NCBI GenBank assembly: GCA_018676855.1
Contig: JABHDY010000002.1
Location: 1 to 64,000 of the forward strand
DNA: 64,000 nt
Origin: Candidatus Woesearchaeota archaeon
GTDB taxonomy: Archaea; Nanobdellota; Nanobdellia; Woesearchaeales; GW2011-AR9
Reading direction: 5' to 3'
Shown here: positions 41,001 through 48,881 of the stretch, piece by piece
Layout: each line of letters begins with the position of its first letter
Numbering within the stretch: position 1 is the stretch's first letter
Program-made: the position numbers and the translations under genes
Notes under the pieces: model-generated
What the model saw: only the letters and a program-made list of their open reading frames with translations
Told to the model about the DNA's origin: nothing
Database searches by the model: none

Positions 41001-41273
41001 TCCTGGTTCATTATTGAACATTCCTAAGAAGCCTTTCTTTTCATCAAGGTCTAGTTCTTTTAAAACATTTTCTTGTTTTGTTTCAACAGCATTCTGAACC
41101 TCTTCTAAATCTTCAGATAATGTTTCTGCCGTATCTTCTAAAATAATTATAACGGGAACTTCATTATTATCTTCAAAAGAATCTATAACTGCAGAATCAA
41201 CATCAGTTGCGAAAACAAAACTACTACAAAGAACACCTATAAGTACAATGACTACCCAACTATTCACCCTCAT
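38016..41273 (-). CDS. Secreted subtilisin-like (S8) protease, PKD domain, C-terminal anchor
   Basis: VCVIDTGVDYTHPALGG, HSHGTHVAGTVAS, GGTSMSAPHVAGAAAL; PKD YSWNFGDGTMSTEQNP; Gly/Ser linker; C-terminal TM + KKKKRDR. Confidence 0.95.
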   Translation of the reverse strand: MRVNSWVVIVLIGVLCSSFVFATDVDSAVIDSFEDNNEVPVIIILEDTAETLSEDLEEVQNAVETKQENVLKELDLDEKKGFLGMFNNEPGFELEHRYTTINALSGVITVEGLEKLYDNPNVESIEYNYPIKPLLDGSAPLINANDVWNLSFNGTLIDGTGQTVCVIDTGVDYTHPALGGCTLEDFVAGTCTKVIAGYDFGDDDNDPVDVHSHGTHVAGTVASKDGTYRGVAPGASIAAVKVFSDAGSGSTADAISAIDWCVTNADEYNISVITMSIGVVDNDGNEVPHLDYCDNDDILAAKASWAVSQGLFVDVSSGNTLGSSGITSPACGINVTSVGSVSESDEISGFNTAPILRVIAPGSSITSTVLGGNFGTKGGTSMSAPHVAGAAALIQQFNMVVHNTLLSPLEIMDILNLTGKRIYDSRNSLYFSRIDPFAAIISLDTISPSINFVSPTPDTGSDVTDSSMFINITSDETLQNVILEWNGINETMNGSGTTFYSHKTNLTSGTYTFSVHGYDFANHSDVTEERIITVNVTEETEEETSIGPEIITIIPLNNSYFNTSFNLNISVRDSNLSFSNYSITNSSEDIVQMNSTDINTTPFLWTDFVDVIDGEYTLNVAGTNSENYSTTETIIFIIDTINPEIESLHVTPDTIYNDNDVFFTVVITDENLNKSTLFLESNVSGEMVNYMLNVETGDMYNFTLVSAGNFTNQQNVSYTFHATDNAGNTKTSETFSFIVENRDVSFVNISVPDNGTIVEVGTFVQFNSTATDPDNDVMTYSWNFGDGTMSTEQNPVKQFNETGTYSVLVNVSDLYSSLTSDVTITVSDTESPLITSITYDTELHLEEDGSIQNIDVTVSDYSGISNTSLYFTDVSQNRSCSDQNSTYWTCSWNLNDLTVGDYSFVVNATDNSSSLYANTSTYTFLVISCSDETQNGNEEGVDCGGSCSACPESSSSDSGSSSGGSSGGGGGGSSSSSNTATTIEEIIEVDEVDENIVDNNVDDDEVNVNLQMQQDNIEEVVVDEEIEQETESSNALTGAAVFQTVRSVAFKPLTLVLFGASIFSIFGTTIYVKKKKRDRAFINNH

Positions 41274-41275
41274 TT

Positions 41276-42199
41276 TTATAATAACATAACACTTTGTTGT
41301 TGTTCTACCATTAATGAATTAAAACCCCTTCCAACATGAAACGAAAATTGTGAAAACACACTTGTTAATATATCTAAAATGCCAACGTCTTGTTGGTATG
41401 TAACATAATCAACATTTTCAATATCATACCTCTCTTTCATGTATGTTTCTGCTGTATGTTTGTCACCTAACTGGTCAACAAGTCCCATTGAAAGTGCTTC
41501 CACGCCAAGATAAAATTCTCCCGTTGCTAATTCTATTACGTGATCTCGTGCAAGATTTCTATTCTGTGATATCTCATCAATAAAAAAGTCATGAAGTGCA
41601 TCAATTTTACGTTGTATAATTTTTCTTTCTTCGTCTTGAAGTTTCTTGAATGGTGTTCCCATATCTTTAAATTGGCCTGCAGTAAGTTGTTCATACCCTA
41701 CACCATACTCTTCCATTAATCCGCTAAATTCTAGATAGGAAGAGATAACACCTATCGACCCTGTAATGGACATTCTGTTTGCAATTATATGGTCAGTTGC
41801 AGATGCGATCCAATATCCTCCAGATGCACCCACTTCTCTGATAAGTGCAATAACTGGCTTTTCAGTTCGTTTGATTGCAACTGCAATTTCGTCAGATGCG
41901 ACGGGACTTCCACCAGGCGAGTTAATTTCAAGTACAATAATTTTTATCTGTGACTTTGCATCGGCATCTTCAATAAAAGAAACTATATCTTGTGATGATA
42001 TGGTATTTCCACCAAGGTATGATGCACCATTAGCGGTGATAATTCCTTCAATTGGAATTATTGCAACATTACCCATTTTATCTCCATCAAATAACGCAAA
42101 AGTTACTGGAAGAAGAACAAAAATGACAAAAATAACAGCAGCAATTGTCAATAGAATAGGAATTGCTCTACTTTGTTTCTTCACCACCTTTTTCATGAC
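41276..42199 (-). CDS. sppA: Signal peptide peptidase SppA; start likely at MKKVVKKQ
   Basis: INSPGGSPVASDEIA, GASGGYWIASA, ITGSIGVI. Confidence 0.9.
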   Translation of the reverse strand, partial: VMKKVVKKQSRAIPILLTIAAVIFVIFVLLPVTFALFDGDKMGNVAIIPIEGIITANGASYLGGNTISSQDIVSFIEDADAKSQIKIIVLEINSPGGSPVASDEIAVAIKRTEKPVIALIREVGASGGYWIASATDHIIANRMSITGSIGVISSYLEFSGLMEEYGVGYEQLTAGQFKDMGTPFKKLQDEERKIIQRKIDALHDFFIDEISQNRNLARDHVIELATGEFYLGVEALSMGLVDQLGDKHTAETYMKERYDIENVDYVTYQQDVGILDILTSVFSQFSFHVGRGFNSLMVEQQQSVMLL

Positions 42200-42296
42200 T
42201 ATAATGAAATAGAAGATGTTTATAAATGTTTTTCTTGAAGAAGAAATCTGTTTGTATACCAAATCTTTTTAAAGAGGACAACGTTTTACGTGTTAT

Positions 42297-42371
42297 AGCG
42301 GAGTAGGGCAGTTCGGAGTGCCCGCAGGGCTCATAACCCTGAGGTCGGAGGTTCAAATCCTTCCTCCGCTA
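42297..42371 (+). tRNA. Initiator tRNA-Met(CAU)
   Basis: Acceptor AGCGGAG/CTCCGCT (A1-U72), anticodon arm CAGGG-CTCATAA-CCCTG with 3 G-C pairs, T-arm GGAGG-TTCAAAT-CCTTC; no encoded CCA. Confidence 0.94.
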
Positions 42372-42467
42372 CTTTTTTTAAATGACATTTATGTCCCACT
42401 TTCTTAGGAAACACATTTAAATGTAGAAAATATCTAAGTAAAGACTTACAATAATGTCTCACTTTAA

Positions 42468-42797
42468 ATGACAATCGCAACAGAATCAGCAAGAATGCTT
42501 GGAAATGCAACAGGACCTTCACTAGAATCGAATTTAGGATATAATATGGTCGCTGCACAACCTTATGAACTGATGCAAAAAGGTAAAGACGTTAAAGTTG
42601 GAGGTTCTGACTATCTCTCTAATGTCGCACTTCTAGAAACACTCAAAGCAGGACACAAACCATTATATGATAAAGTCGGTGGAGATCAACCAATTTTAGA
42701 GAATATTGGTATAAATTCTGGAAATATTAAAGTAGATACAAGAGTATATGGTATAAGTCTTGATGGTAAGTTAGCCGATCCTTACATCTCACAGTAA
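42468..42797 (+). CDS. Hypothetical protein
   Basis: 109-aa ORF, no recognised domain. Confidence 0.5.
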   Translation: MTIATESARMLGNATGPSLESNLGYNMVAAQPYELMQKGKDVKVGGSDYLSNVALLETLKAGHKPLYDKVGGDQPILENIGINSGNIKVDTRVYGISLDGKLADPYISQ

Positions 42798-42804
42798 AGA
42801 ATTC

Positions 42805-42957
42805 TTATCCTGGACAACCTTGACATCTATGTCCATGCTGCCAACTTCCACAACATGTAGAATGTGATGCTTTCGCTACAGAATATCCTGAAGGTCCTGA
42901 AGAAGTATTATATCCAACAACACTGTATCCTGAAGTTCCTGTATTATATTGTACCAT
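42805..42957 (-). CDS. 50-aa Gly/Tyr/Ser-repeat, Cys/His-rich peptide (not in ORF track)
   Basis: My translation: MVQYNTGTSGYSVVGYNTSSGPSGYSVAKASHSTCCGSWQHGHRCQGCPG*; TATA box 27 nt upstream. Confidence 0.6.
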   Translation of the reverse strand: MVQYNTGTSGYSVVGYNTSSGPSGYSVAKASHSTCCGSWQHGHRCQGCPG

Positions 42958-42978
42958 TATACAATTAACTATAGTTTA

Positions 42979-42988
42979 TTTTTATAAA
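42979..42988 (-). promoter_or_regulatory. TATA box for the 50-aa peptide gene (leaderless spacing)
   Basis: minus strand TTTATAAAAA centred ~27 nt upstream of ATG at 42957. Confidence 0.55.
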
Positions 42989-43494
42989 TGTTTCTGTAAT
43001 TTTGTAAAATCAGCTTTTAATTTAATACTAGAAAGAGGATGTAGTATGAAAAATTTCTGTTTGTTTTTTGTTACTATTTTCCCATATAACTCTTGTATAT
43101 TTGTTTTGTTTAACAACAATTTCAATGCAACACTATCAAGAATAACAATGATCTTTGGTTTAATAACGTCAATTTGTTTTTCTAACCATAACTCTTTACA
43201 CGTTTTCAATTCTTTCATTGATGGTTTTCTATTATTAGGTGGATGGCACTTCACACAATGAGTAATAAATGCATCTTTCTTTTTCAATCCTGAAAACTTT
43301 CCACTTTTATCAACAAAAGGTAATCCAATTCTATCATCTTCAACAGAAGGGGCTTTTCCAACAAACATAACTTTTGCATTTTTTGTTCCTTCACCAGGAA
43401 CTGCAAGTGTTCTTTTTTTCCACAATGGACATGCAGTACATTTACGTATCTCTTCTGCAAGATGAAATAAATCAGCCATATGTAATTGCACCAA
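42982..43494 (-). CDS. Second type-4-like UDG-superfamily protein, degenerate active site
   Basis: CTACPLW, VGKAPSVEDDRIGLPFVDKSG, ILHPLSS. Confidence 0.8.
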   Translation of the reverse strand: MVQLHMADLFHLAEEIRKCTACPLWKKRTLAVPGEGTKNAKVMFVGKAPSVEDDRIGLPFVDKSGKFSGLKKKDAFITHCVKCHPPNNRKPSMKELKTCKELWLEKQIDVIKPKIIVILDSVALKLLLNKTNIQELYGKIVTKNKQKFFILHPLSSIKLKADFTKLQKHL

Positions 43495-43810
43495 TAACTA
43501 CAACAATATTACTTATGATCCATAAAAAACTTGAAATGATTATTGGTTTATCTTTATGAACAAAACCATACGCTATCCATGGAATATTCAAAACAGCTAA
43601 TAATGCAAAAGACATTATAGATATACCAGCTGCTGATTGATAATAATATATTTTATACACTTGTGGTAAACTCATTACAGGACCAATTACAGCTACTATT
43701 AATAATAATCTATCAAGAAACCGTATCCATTTATTTGGGTGTGGAAATTTCTTTAATTTTTGATGTACTCTTTTTCTTTTATGTAAATGATGATGATTTC
43801 CAAGGTTCAT
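43472..43810 (-). CDS. SemiSWEET/PQ-loop transporter
   Basis: Three TM segments; VMSLPQVYKIYYYQSAAGISIMSFALLAVLNIPWIAYGF. Confidence 0.78.
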   Translation of the reverse strand: MNLGNHHHLHKRKRVHQKLKKFPHPNKWIRFLDRLLLIVAVIGPVMSLPQVYKIYYYQSAAGISIMSFALLAVLNIPWIAYGFVHKDKPIIISSFLWIISNIVVVIGAITYG

Positions 43811-43845
43811 ACTAAGAAGAAAGAATTTAGTATTTATATATTATT

Positions 43846-44274
43846 CTAAATATCAATTAATACGTGTGCTTCCCATCCACCATCAATTTTTTTCACTTCA
43901 AACATATGCATTGTGATAGCTTTCACGTCAACTTTTTGTTCATGCTTTGCAGGATTAAGAGTTTCGCCATGTGCAATACATTTCAAACGGTATTTACCGT
44001 TATCTTCAGTAATATCAATTTCAAACTTGCAAAAAATGAGCTGTTCAGCGTCTTTATAATATACCAAATCGTCTAAGAAATCAAACAATAAATAATCAAC
44101 ATTATCATTCTCACCAACAATTTCTTTTGTTTCTTTTGGTTCTACTGCATCTAGTTCAATTTGCGATTCTTCAACTGCAAGTCCACATTGTTCAAAAAGT
44201 TCTGCAAGTGTTTCCGCTTCTGCTTTAAAGAAAATGTCAGCAGTATGTTCAATATATGTCCGAGATGCTTTCAT
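43846..44274 (-). CDS. Archease
   Basis: TYIEHTADIFFKAEAETLAELFEQCGLA; likely start MKASRTY. Confidence 0.9.
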   Translation of the reverse strand: MKASRTYIEHTADIFFKAEAETLAELFEQCGLAVEESQIELDAVEPKETKEIVGENDNVDYLLFDFLDDLVYYKDAEQLIFCKFEIDITEDNGKYRLKCIAHGETLNPAKHEQKVDVKAITMHMFEVKKIDGGWEAHVLIDI

Positions 44275-44314
44275 TTTTGTATAAATACAATTTATGTATA
44301 TGAATGTTTTGGTT

Positions 44315-45247
44315 TTAATTTTGTAATCGTAATTGCAATTTTGCATCTTTTTTTGTGATATGTATTAACCCATCCCTTTCCAAATTCTGTACTAACATCA
44401 TAACCCATAATCTTTCTTTCACTGAATAATCTTTCTTGATTACCTTACCTAATGTAGTTATAGTAAAAGCTTTTCCATCATTATTCCTTACAAACTCAAC
44501 AATTCTTCCCCGAAATATTCTATTTGGAACATGTTTTCCATTTTCAATAACTCCCTTCTCCTGTTTCTTTTTTACAATATGTAATACATTATCTTTCTTC
44601 TTATCATACAATGGATAAAATGTACATGACTTTGTAAGAGGACATTGAGGACATAATGGTTTTTTTCTTCTACACAATAAAGAACCAAAATCCATTAATG
44701 CGTTATGAAAGTCACAACTTTTTTGGTTCGGAATAGTTTTCTTAACTAAATCATACAATTCTTTCTCTTGTTTCTTTCCCATGGGCGCACCCTGATCTCT
44801 TCCGTGAAAGTATCTCATATAAATGCGTCGAACATTAACATCAATCGCCGGTTCAGATTTATTAAATGCAAAACTTGCAATGGATCCCGCAGTGTACGGG
44901 CCTATACCTGATAGGGCTATAAGTTCTTTTGATAATTGAGGAATAATTCCATCATACTTTTCACACACTTCCTGTGCAAATTTGTGTAATAACAATGCTC
45001 TTCTATTATATCCAAGGCCGCTCCATGCTCTGATAATGTCTGACTTTGATGCATGTGCAAGATCGGTGATGGTCGGAAACAATCTCATAAACTCATGAAA
45101 CTTTTCAATAACGCGCGGTACTTGCGTTTGTTGTAACATAAACTCAGAAATGACAACACCGTACGGGTTAATTGGTTTTGTTCTCCATGGTAAATCGCGT
45201 TTATATTTTGTATACCATTGAAGAATCATGTTTCCAAATTGTATCAT
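44315..45247 (-). CDS. mutY: A/G-specific adenine glycosylase
   Basis: RDLPWRTKPINPYGVVISEFMLQQTQV; GIGPYTAGSIASFAF; CPQCPLTKSC. Confidence 0.93.
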   Translation of the reverse strand: MIQFGNMILQWYTKYKRDLPWRTKPINPYGVVISEFMLQQTQVPRVIEKFHEFMRLFPTITDLAHASKSDIIRAWSGLGYNRRALLLHKFAQEVCEKYDGIIPQLSKELIALSGIGPYTAGSIASFAFNKSEPAIDVNVRRIYMRYFHGRDQGAPMGKKQEKELYDLVKKTIPNQKSCDFHNALMDFGSLLCRRKKPLCPQCPLTKSCTFYPLYDKKKDNVLHIVKKKQEKGVIENGKHVPNRIFRGRIVEFVRNNDGKAFTITTLGKVIKKDYSVKERLWVMMLVQNLERDGLIHITKKDAKLQLRLQN

Positions 45248-45249
45248 TT

Positions 45250-46332
45250 TTATTCAAGAATTTCTGTAACTTTCTTTTCTACCAATTCTTTCTGCCACTT
45301 TCTTAAACTGTTAAATGATTTAGTAACAACAACGTCAATAATTTGATCATTGTTTAGTATTAAATGTCCCTTGATTCCTTTCTTCTTTGCAATAGTATTT
45401 CTCAGTTCAGTAATTGCTTTACTATTGACATATTGTTCAGTTGTTAGTCTTTTATGGTTAACTTCTGGCATCTCTTCCTCTTTTGTTGATGCTACCTTAA
45501 CAACACTTGCAAAATGGCTCGCTTGTTCTCGTACGATTGGATGCACTCCTTTTAGTTTTTTCCATGACTTAGCATCATAGGGTGGATTTTTGACAAATGC
45601 AAGCATTTGTTTATTTGTAAAGATCATAAATACTGGCTTGTCAACAAGTTTTGCAATATTGTTTCGCTCATCAAACAATGCGTGGAACAACGCTCGTTCT
45701 TTCGGTGTCATACTTTTAACTCCTGAAACGTCTCTGTATGTCTGTTCCTTATACGAAAAATCCATATCTTCAAAATGTGTACATTCTTGCCGTAACCACA
45801 ATAAACGATTTTTATCTTTCAATTCATGTTCTAACTTACCTTTTAATTGAAACAAGTATGCAGTATCCTTCACAGCGTATGCAAGCATGTCATCTGTTAA
45901 TGGCCGTCTTGTCCAATCAACACGTTGATACTTTCGTTCTTTTTGAATGTCAAAATATTCTTCAAGTAATGAACCCAAACCGACAAGTTCTTTTCCTAAC
46001 AATAATGCCGCCATTTGTGTATCGTACACATTGTGTAGTTTACATTTGAATTGATGTTGAAGGATACGTAAATCAAAACTTACATCGTGAAATATTTTTA
46101 ATATATTTTTGTTTTCAAGAATTTTTATAAACTTGTCAATTTCTTTACATTTAATAACATCAATGATCCAATGTTTTTCATGCGTAGAAACTTGTATGAT
46201 TGAAATGTATGCACCATAATGATGCAAATTATTTTCACATTCAATATCTATAGCTAATTCGGTTTCAGAATTCCATTCTTGTACTGCGTCTTGTAATTGT
46301 TTTTCATCTTGAATGTACGTAAAGTCAAACAT
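45250..46332 (-). CDS. rnd: Ribonuclease D-like 3'-5' exonuclease with HRDC domain
   Basis: LAIDIECENNLHHYGAYISIIQVST; DVSFDLRILQ; YAVKDTAYLFQL. Confidence 0.9.
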   Translation of the reverse strand: MFDFTYIQDEKQLQDAVQEWNSETELAIDIECENNLHHYGAYISIIQVSTHEKHWIIDVIKCKEIDKFIKILENKNILKIFHDVSFDLRILQHQFKCKLHNVYDTQMAALLLGKELVGLGSLLEEYFDIQKERKYQRVDWTRRPLTDDMLAYAVKDTAYLFQLKGKLEHELKDKNRLLWLRQECTHFEDMDFSYKEQTYRDVSGVKSMTPKERALFHALFDERNNIAKLVDKPVFMIFTNKQMLAFVKNPPYDAKSWKKLKGVHPIVREQASHFASVVKVASTKEEEMPEVNHKRLTTEQYVNSKAITELRNTIAKKKGIKGHLILNNDQIIDVVVTKSFNSLRKWQKELVEKKVTEILE

Positions 46333-46385
46333 ATATTCTAAAAGAAGTTTAAGTATTTATAAAATGTTTTGGTTGAAAACACTAT

Positions 46386-47246
46386 TTATTTCTCTATAAC
46401 ATAAAAGATCTCATTAGGAAATTCAATAATTGTATATTTGTACTGTAACCGTGTACACATCCATTCCATCCATTTTCGTCGTGGAGCAGTCATTTTCTTC
46501 CCGCTCATTGTACGTGTTGCAAAACTTATAACAACAAATTTCGAAGGAATACGTTTAACTATTTCTTCCGTTGTTGTATGTCCTTTTCCTTTATCCAAAA
46601 CATCAGTCATCTTAAATAAGAAACATATGTCTGCTTTTGGTAGTGTAGAAAAATGTAATAAATCCAACATTTCCGCTTTTCCTTTAAACTGTGAATTTTT
46701 TGTATGAAGAAATGTAAAGAACGTGTTTAACGAATCCATTTCTTCTTGGCTAATATCGTACGCATAATACTTTAATTCTTTTAATTTCATTAACGGAACA
46801 GAAAATGGATTTATTCCACTACCTAAATCTATTATTGTTTTAGGCTTTTTAGTTATTGTAAAGATTTTTGTATATAATTTATCATATATTGTTAATCGTT
46901 CTTTTGTTGACGAATGAGTTTCAAGAATTTGTGTGATTATTGTTTTTTGAGAAGATACACTGTTTAAAGAATCAACTAATTCTTTTCTTTTCTTCGTTTC
47001 TTCACCAGAACGAAACAATCCATAGACTCTTCGTAGAATTGATCTAATTTCTTTAACGATTAATTTATACTCTTTCGATTTAGGTTTTGTAAGATATGGT
47101 ACGGCTTTAGTATTTTTTATTAAATATTCATACAATTGATTCTGAACAAACTCATCACTGATAGAATTTAACTCTTTTTTCTGTTTAATTGATGATATGA
47201 TCTCTAGTATTATTTCTCTTTTAATTGTTTTATCTTTAATGAGCAT
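46386..47246 (-). CDS. ArmA/FmrO-like 16S rRNA methyltransferase
   Basis: TIIDLGSGINPFSVPLM, YYAYDISQEEMDSLN, FLFKMTDVLDKGKG, VISFATRTMSGKKM resemble ArmA/Rmt. Confidence 0.75.
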   Translation of the reverse strand: MLIKDKTIKREIILEIISSIKQKKELNSISDEFVQNQLYEYLIKNTKAVPYLTKPKSKEYKLIVKEIRSILRRVYGLFRSGEETKKRKELVDSLNSVSSQKTIITQILETHSSTKERLTIYDKLYTKIFTITKKPKTIIDLGSGINPFSVPLMKLKELKYYAYDISQEEMDSLNTFFTFLHTKNSQFKGKAEMLDLLHFSTLPKADICFLFKMTDVLDKGKGHTTTEEIVKRIPSKFVVISFATRTMSGKKMTAPRRKWMEWMCTRLQYKYTIIEFPNEIFYVIEK

Positions 47247-47309
47247 AGTGGTAAGTATATAAGAAGTGTATAAAAACTTTTTTAAACCCTCATTGAATTC
47301 ATAGGTATA

Positions 47310-47960
47310 ATGAGCAAACTAATACAATACTGGAAGAAGTTATGGAAATTCTTTTGGAAAGATGATTCTATATGGAGTTGGCTTGTCAACATAATAATAG
47401 CATTTCTTGTTATACGGTACGTTGTCTATCCAGTTTTAGGGATTGTGTTAGGTACAGGTTTCCCAATAGTTGCTGTTGTGAGCGAAAGTATGGAACATGG
47501 TACGCATAACGACGTTTTATGTGGTCAACAGTTTGACACGTTTCATGAATCATTTAATGCGTATTGGACAGTATGTGGCGACTGGTATGAACAAAATGGA
47601 ATTTCTAAAGCTGATTTCTTACAATTTCCATTCAATAACGGGTTTGATAAAGGCGACGTAATAATCCTATGGCGTGCAAACAGAGATAATACAGAAGTTG
47701 GAGATGTACTTGTATTTCAGGGAACGAAACCACAACCTATCATTCATAGAGTTGTTCGTGTATGGGAAGAAGATGGTGAACAGTTCTATCAAACTAAAGG
47801 TGATCATAACAGCGGCAGTATTCAGGGCGGTTTCGGCGAAACTAAAATCGCCCAGGAACGAGTTTTTGGTCAGGGAATACTTCGTGTACCATATTTAGGA
47901 TGGATGAAAATATTGTTTGTTGATGCAGTGAAACCGCTCGGAATTACGATTGAACGCTAA
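47310..47960 (+). CDS. Signal peptidase I, archaeal Ser/His type
   Basis: VSESMEHG and PQPIIHRVVRV. Confidence 0.88.
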   Translation: MSKLIQYWKKLWKFFWKDDSIWSWLVNIIIAFLVIRYVVYPVLGIVLGTGFPIVAVVSESMEHGTHNDVLCGQQFDTFHESFNAYWTVCGDWYEQNGISKADFLQFPFNNGFDKGDVIILWRANRDNTEVGDVLVFQGTKPQPIIHRVVRVWEEDGEQFYQTKGDHNSGSIQGGFGETKIAQERVFGQGILRVPYLGWMKILFVDAVKPLGITIER

Positions 47961-48017
47961 TTTTAAGAACTACAATAGAAAAATTATATAAAGAAACCCG
48001 AAATTGTAGCTAAAACA

Positions 48018-48332
48018 ATGTTTTGTCCCGAATGTGGTTCAATCCTTCGTCCTAAGGACAAAGGCGGAAAGAGAATACTATTTTGTTCATGTGGTTATAC
48101 GAAAGTTCCTGATGAAGAAATGTCTGCTGAACTTAAAGAAACTGTTATTCCTCAGAAGAAAATTGAAGTTATTGAAAAGGTTGAAATTCATCCAAAAATC
48201 AAGATTGAATGTTCTAAATGTAAAAATAAAGTTGCATATTATTGGACACAACAAACGAGAGGGGCAGACGAACCAGAAACACGATTTTTTAAGTGCACAA
48301 AGTGTAATTATACATGGAGAGAATATTCATAA
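48018..48332 (+). CDS. tfs: Transcription factor S (TFIIS/Rpo9-like)
   Basis: MFCPECGSILRP...C.C and CxxC..TQQTRGADEPETRFFKCTKCNYTWREY. Confidence 0.95.
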   Translation: MFCPECGSILRPKDKGGKRILFCSCGYTKVPDEEMSAELKETVIPQKKIEVIEKVEIHPKIKIECSKCKNKVAYYWTQQTRGADEPETRFFKCTKCNYTWREYS

Positions 48333-48835
48333 TGAACCCTCCTAAAGACGTTATAACTTCCCTTACACACGATTCTTTGTTTTCCGATTGGAAAAAACAG
48401 CATGAAAATACGTTCATGACACATTTCTTTTGTTCATTATCTCCTGACTTTGTTCCCAAAACCACGTGGGAGATAGGATTTTATAATAAAGATTCGAAGA
48501 AGATTGTTGTCTTTGTTGAACTAGAGAAAGGGTTTGAGATTAAACCTGAAGATGACGTTTTTTCAAAAGAAACTGATACAATTGAAGAATTATCTATGGA
48601 TACTGTCAAATTACACTTTTCTGATGCTGTTTCTCTTGCAAAGAAAAAAATCCCTGAAACCTTTCCACATGAACAGTTAGGTGACGGTTTTGTTGTGTTA
48701 CAAAAGCTTGAGGGCAAAGATGTATGGAACTTTACATTTGTTACCAAAAGTGTTAAGTTTGCGAATATTAGGTTAGACGCAGTTTCTGGCGATCTTGTGT
48801 CTTCCCAGATTGTTGAATTGGTTCAGAAGGATTGA
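48314..48835 (+). CDS. Hypothetical protein
   Basis: 173-aa ORF overlapping tfs end. Confidence 0.55.
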   Translation: MERIFIMNPPKDVITSLTHDSLFSDWKKQHENTFMTHFFCSLSPDFVPKTTWEIGFYNKDSKKIVVFVELEKGFEIKPEDDVFSKETDTIEELSMDTVKLHFSDAVSLAKKKIPETFPHEQLGDGFVVLQKLEGKDVWNFTFVTKSVKFANIRLDAVSGDLVSSQIVELVQKD

Positions 48836-48881
48836 CTTCATTTCCAATATATTTTTATATTAAAACTATTCTGAATAGTAT

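Noticed and set aside
42331-42558. Minus-strand ORF ending in tRNA-Met region, and 42168-42356 ('NLRPQGYEPCGHSELPYS')
   Set aside because: Translation of the tRNA-iMet gene complement, a common annotation artefact.
47310-47960. Signal peptidase as bacterial Ser-Lys type
   Set aside because: The region after the catalytic Ser shows IIHR, matching the archaeal/ER Ser-His type.
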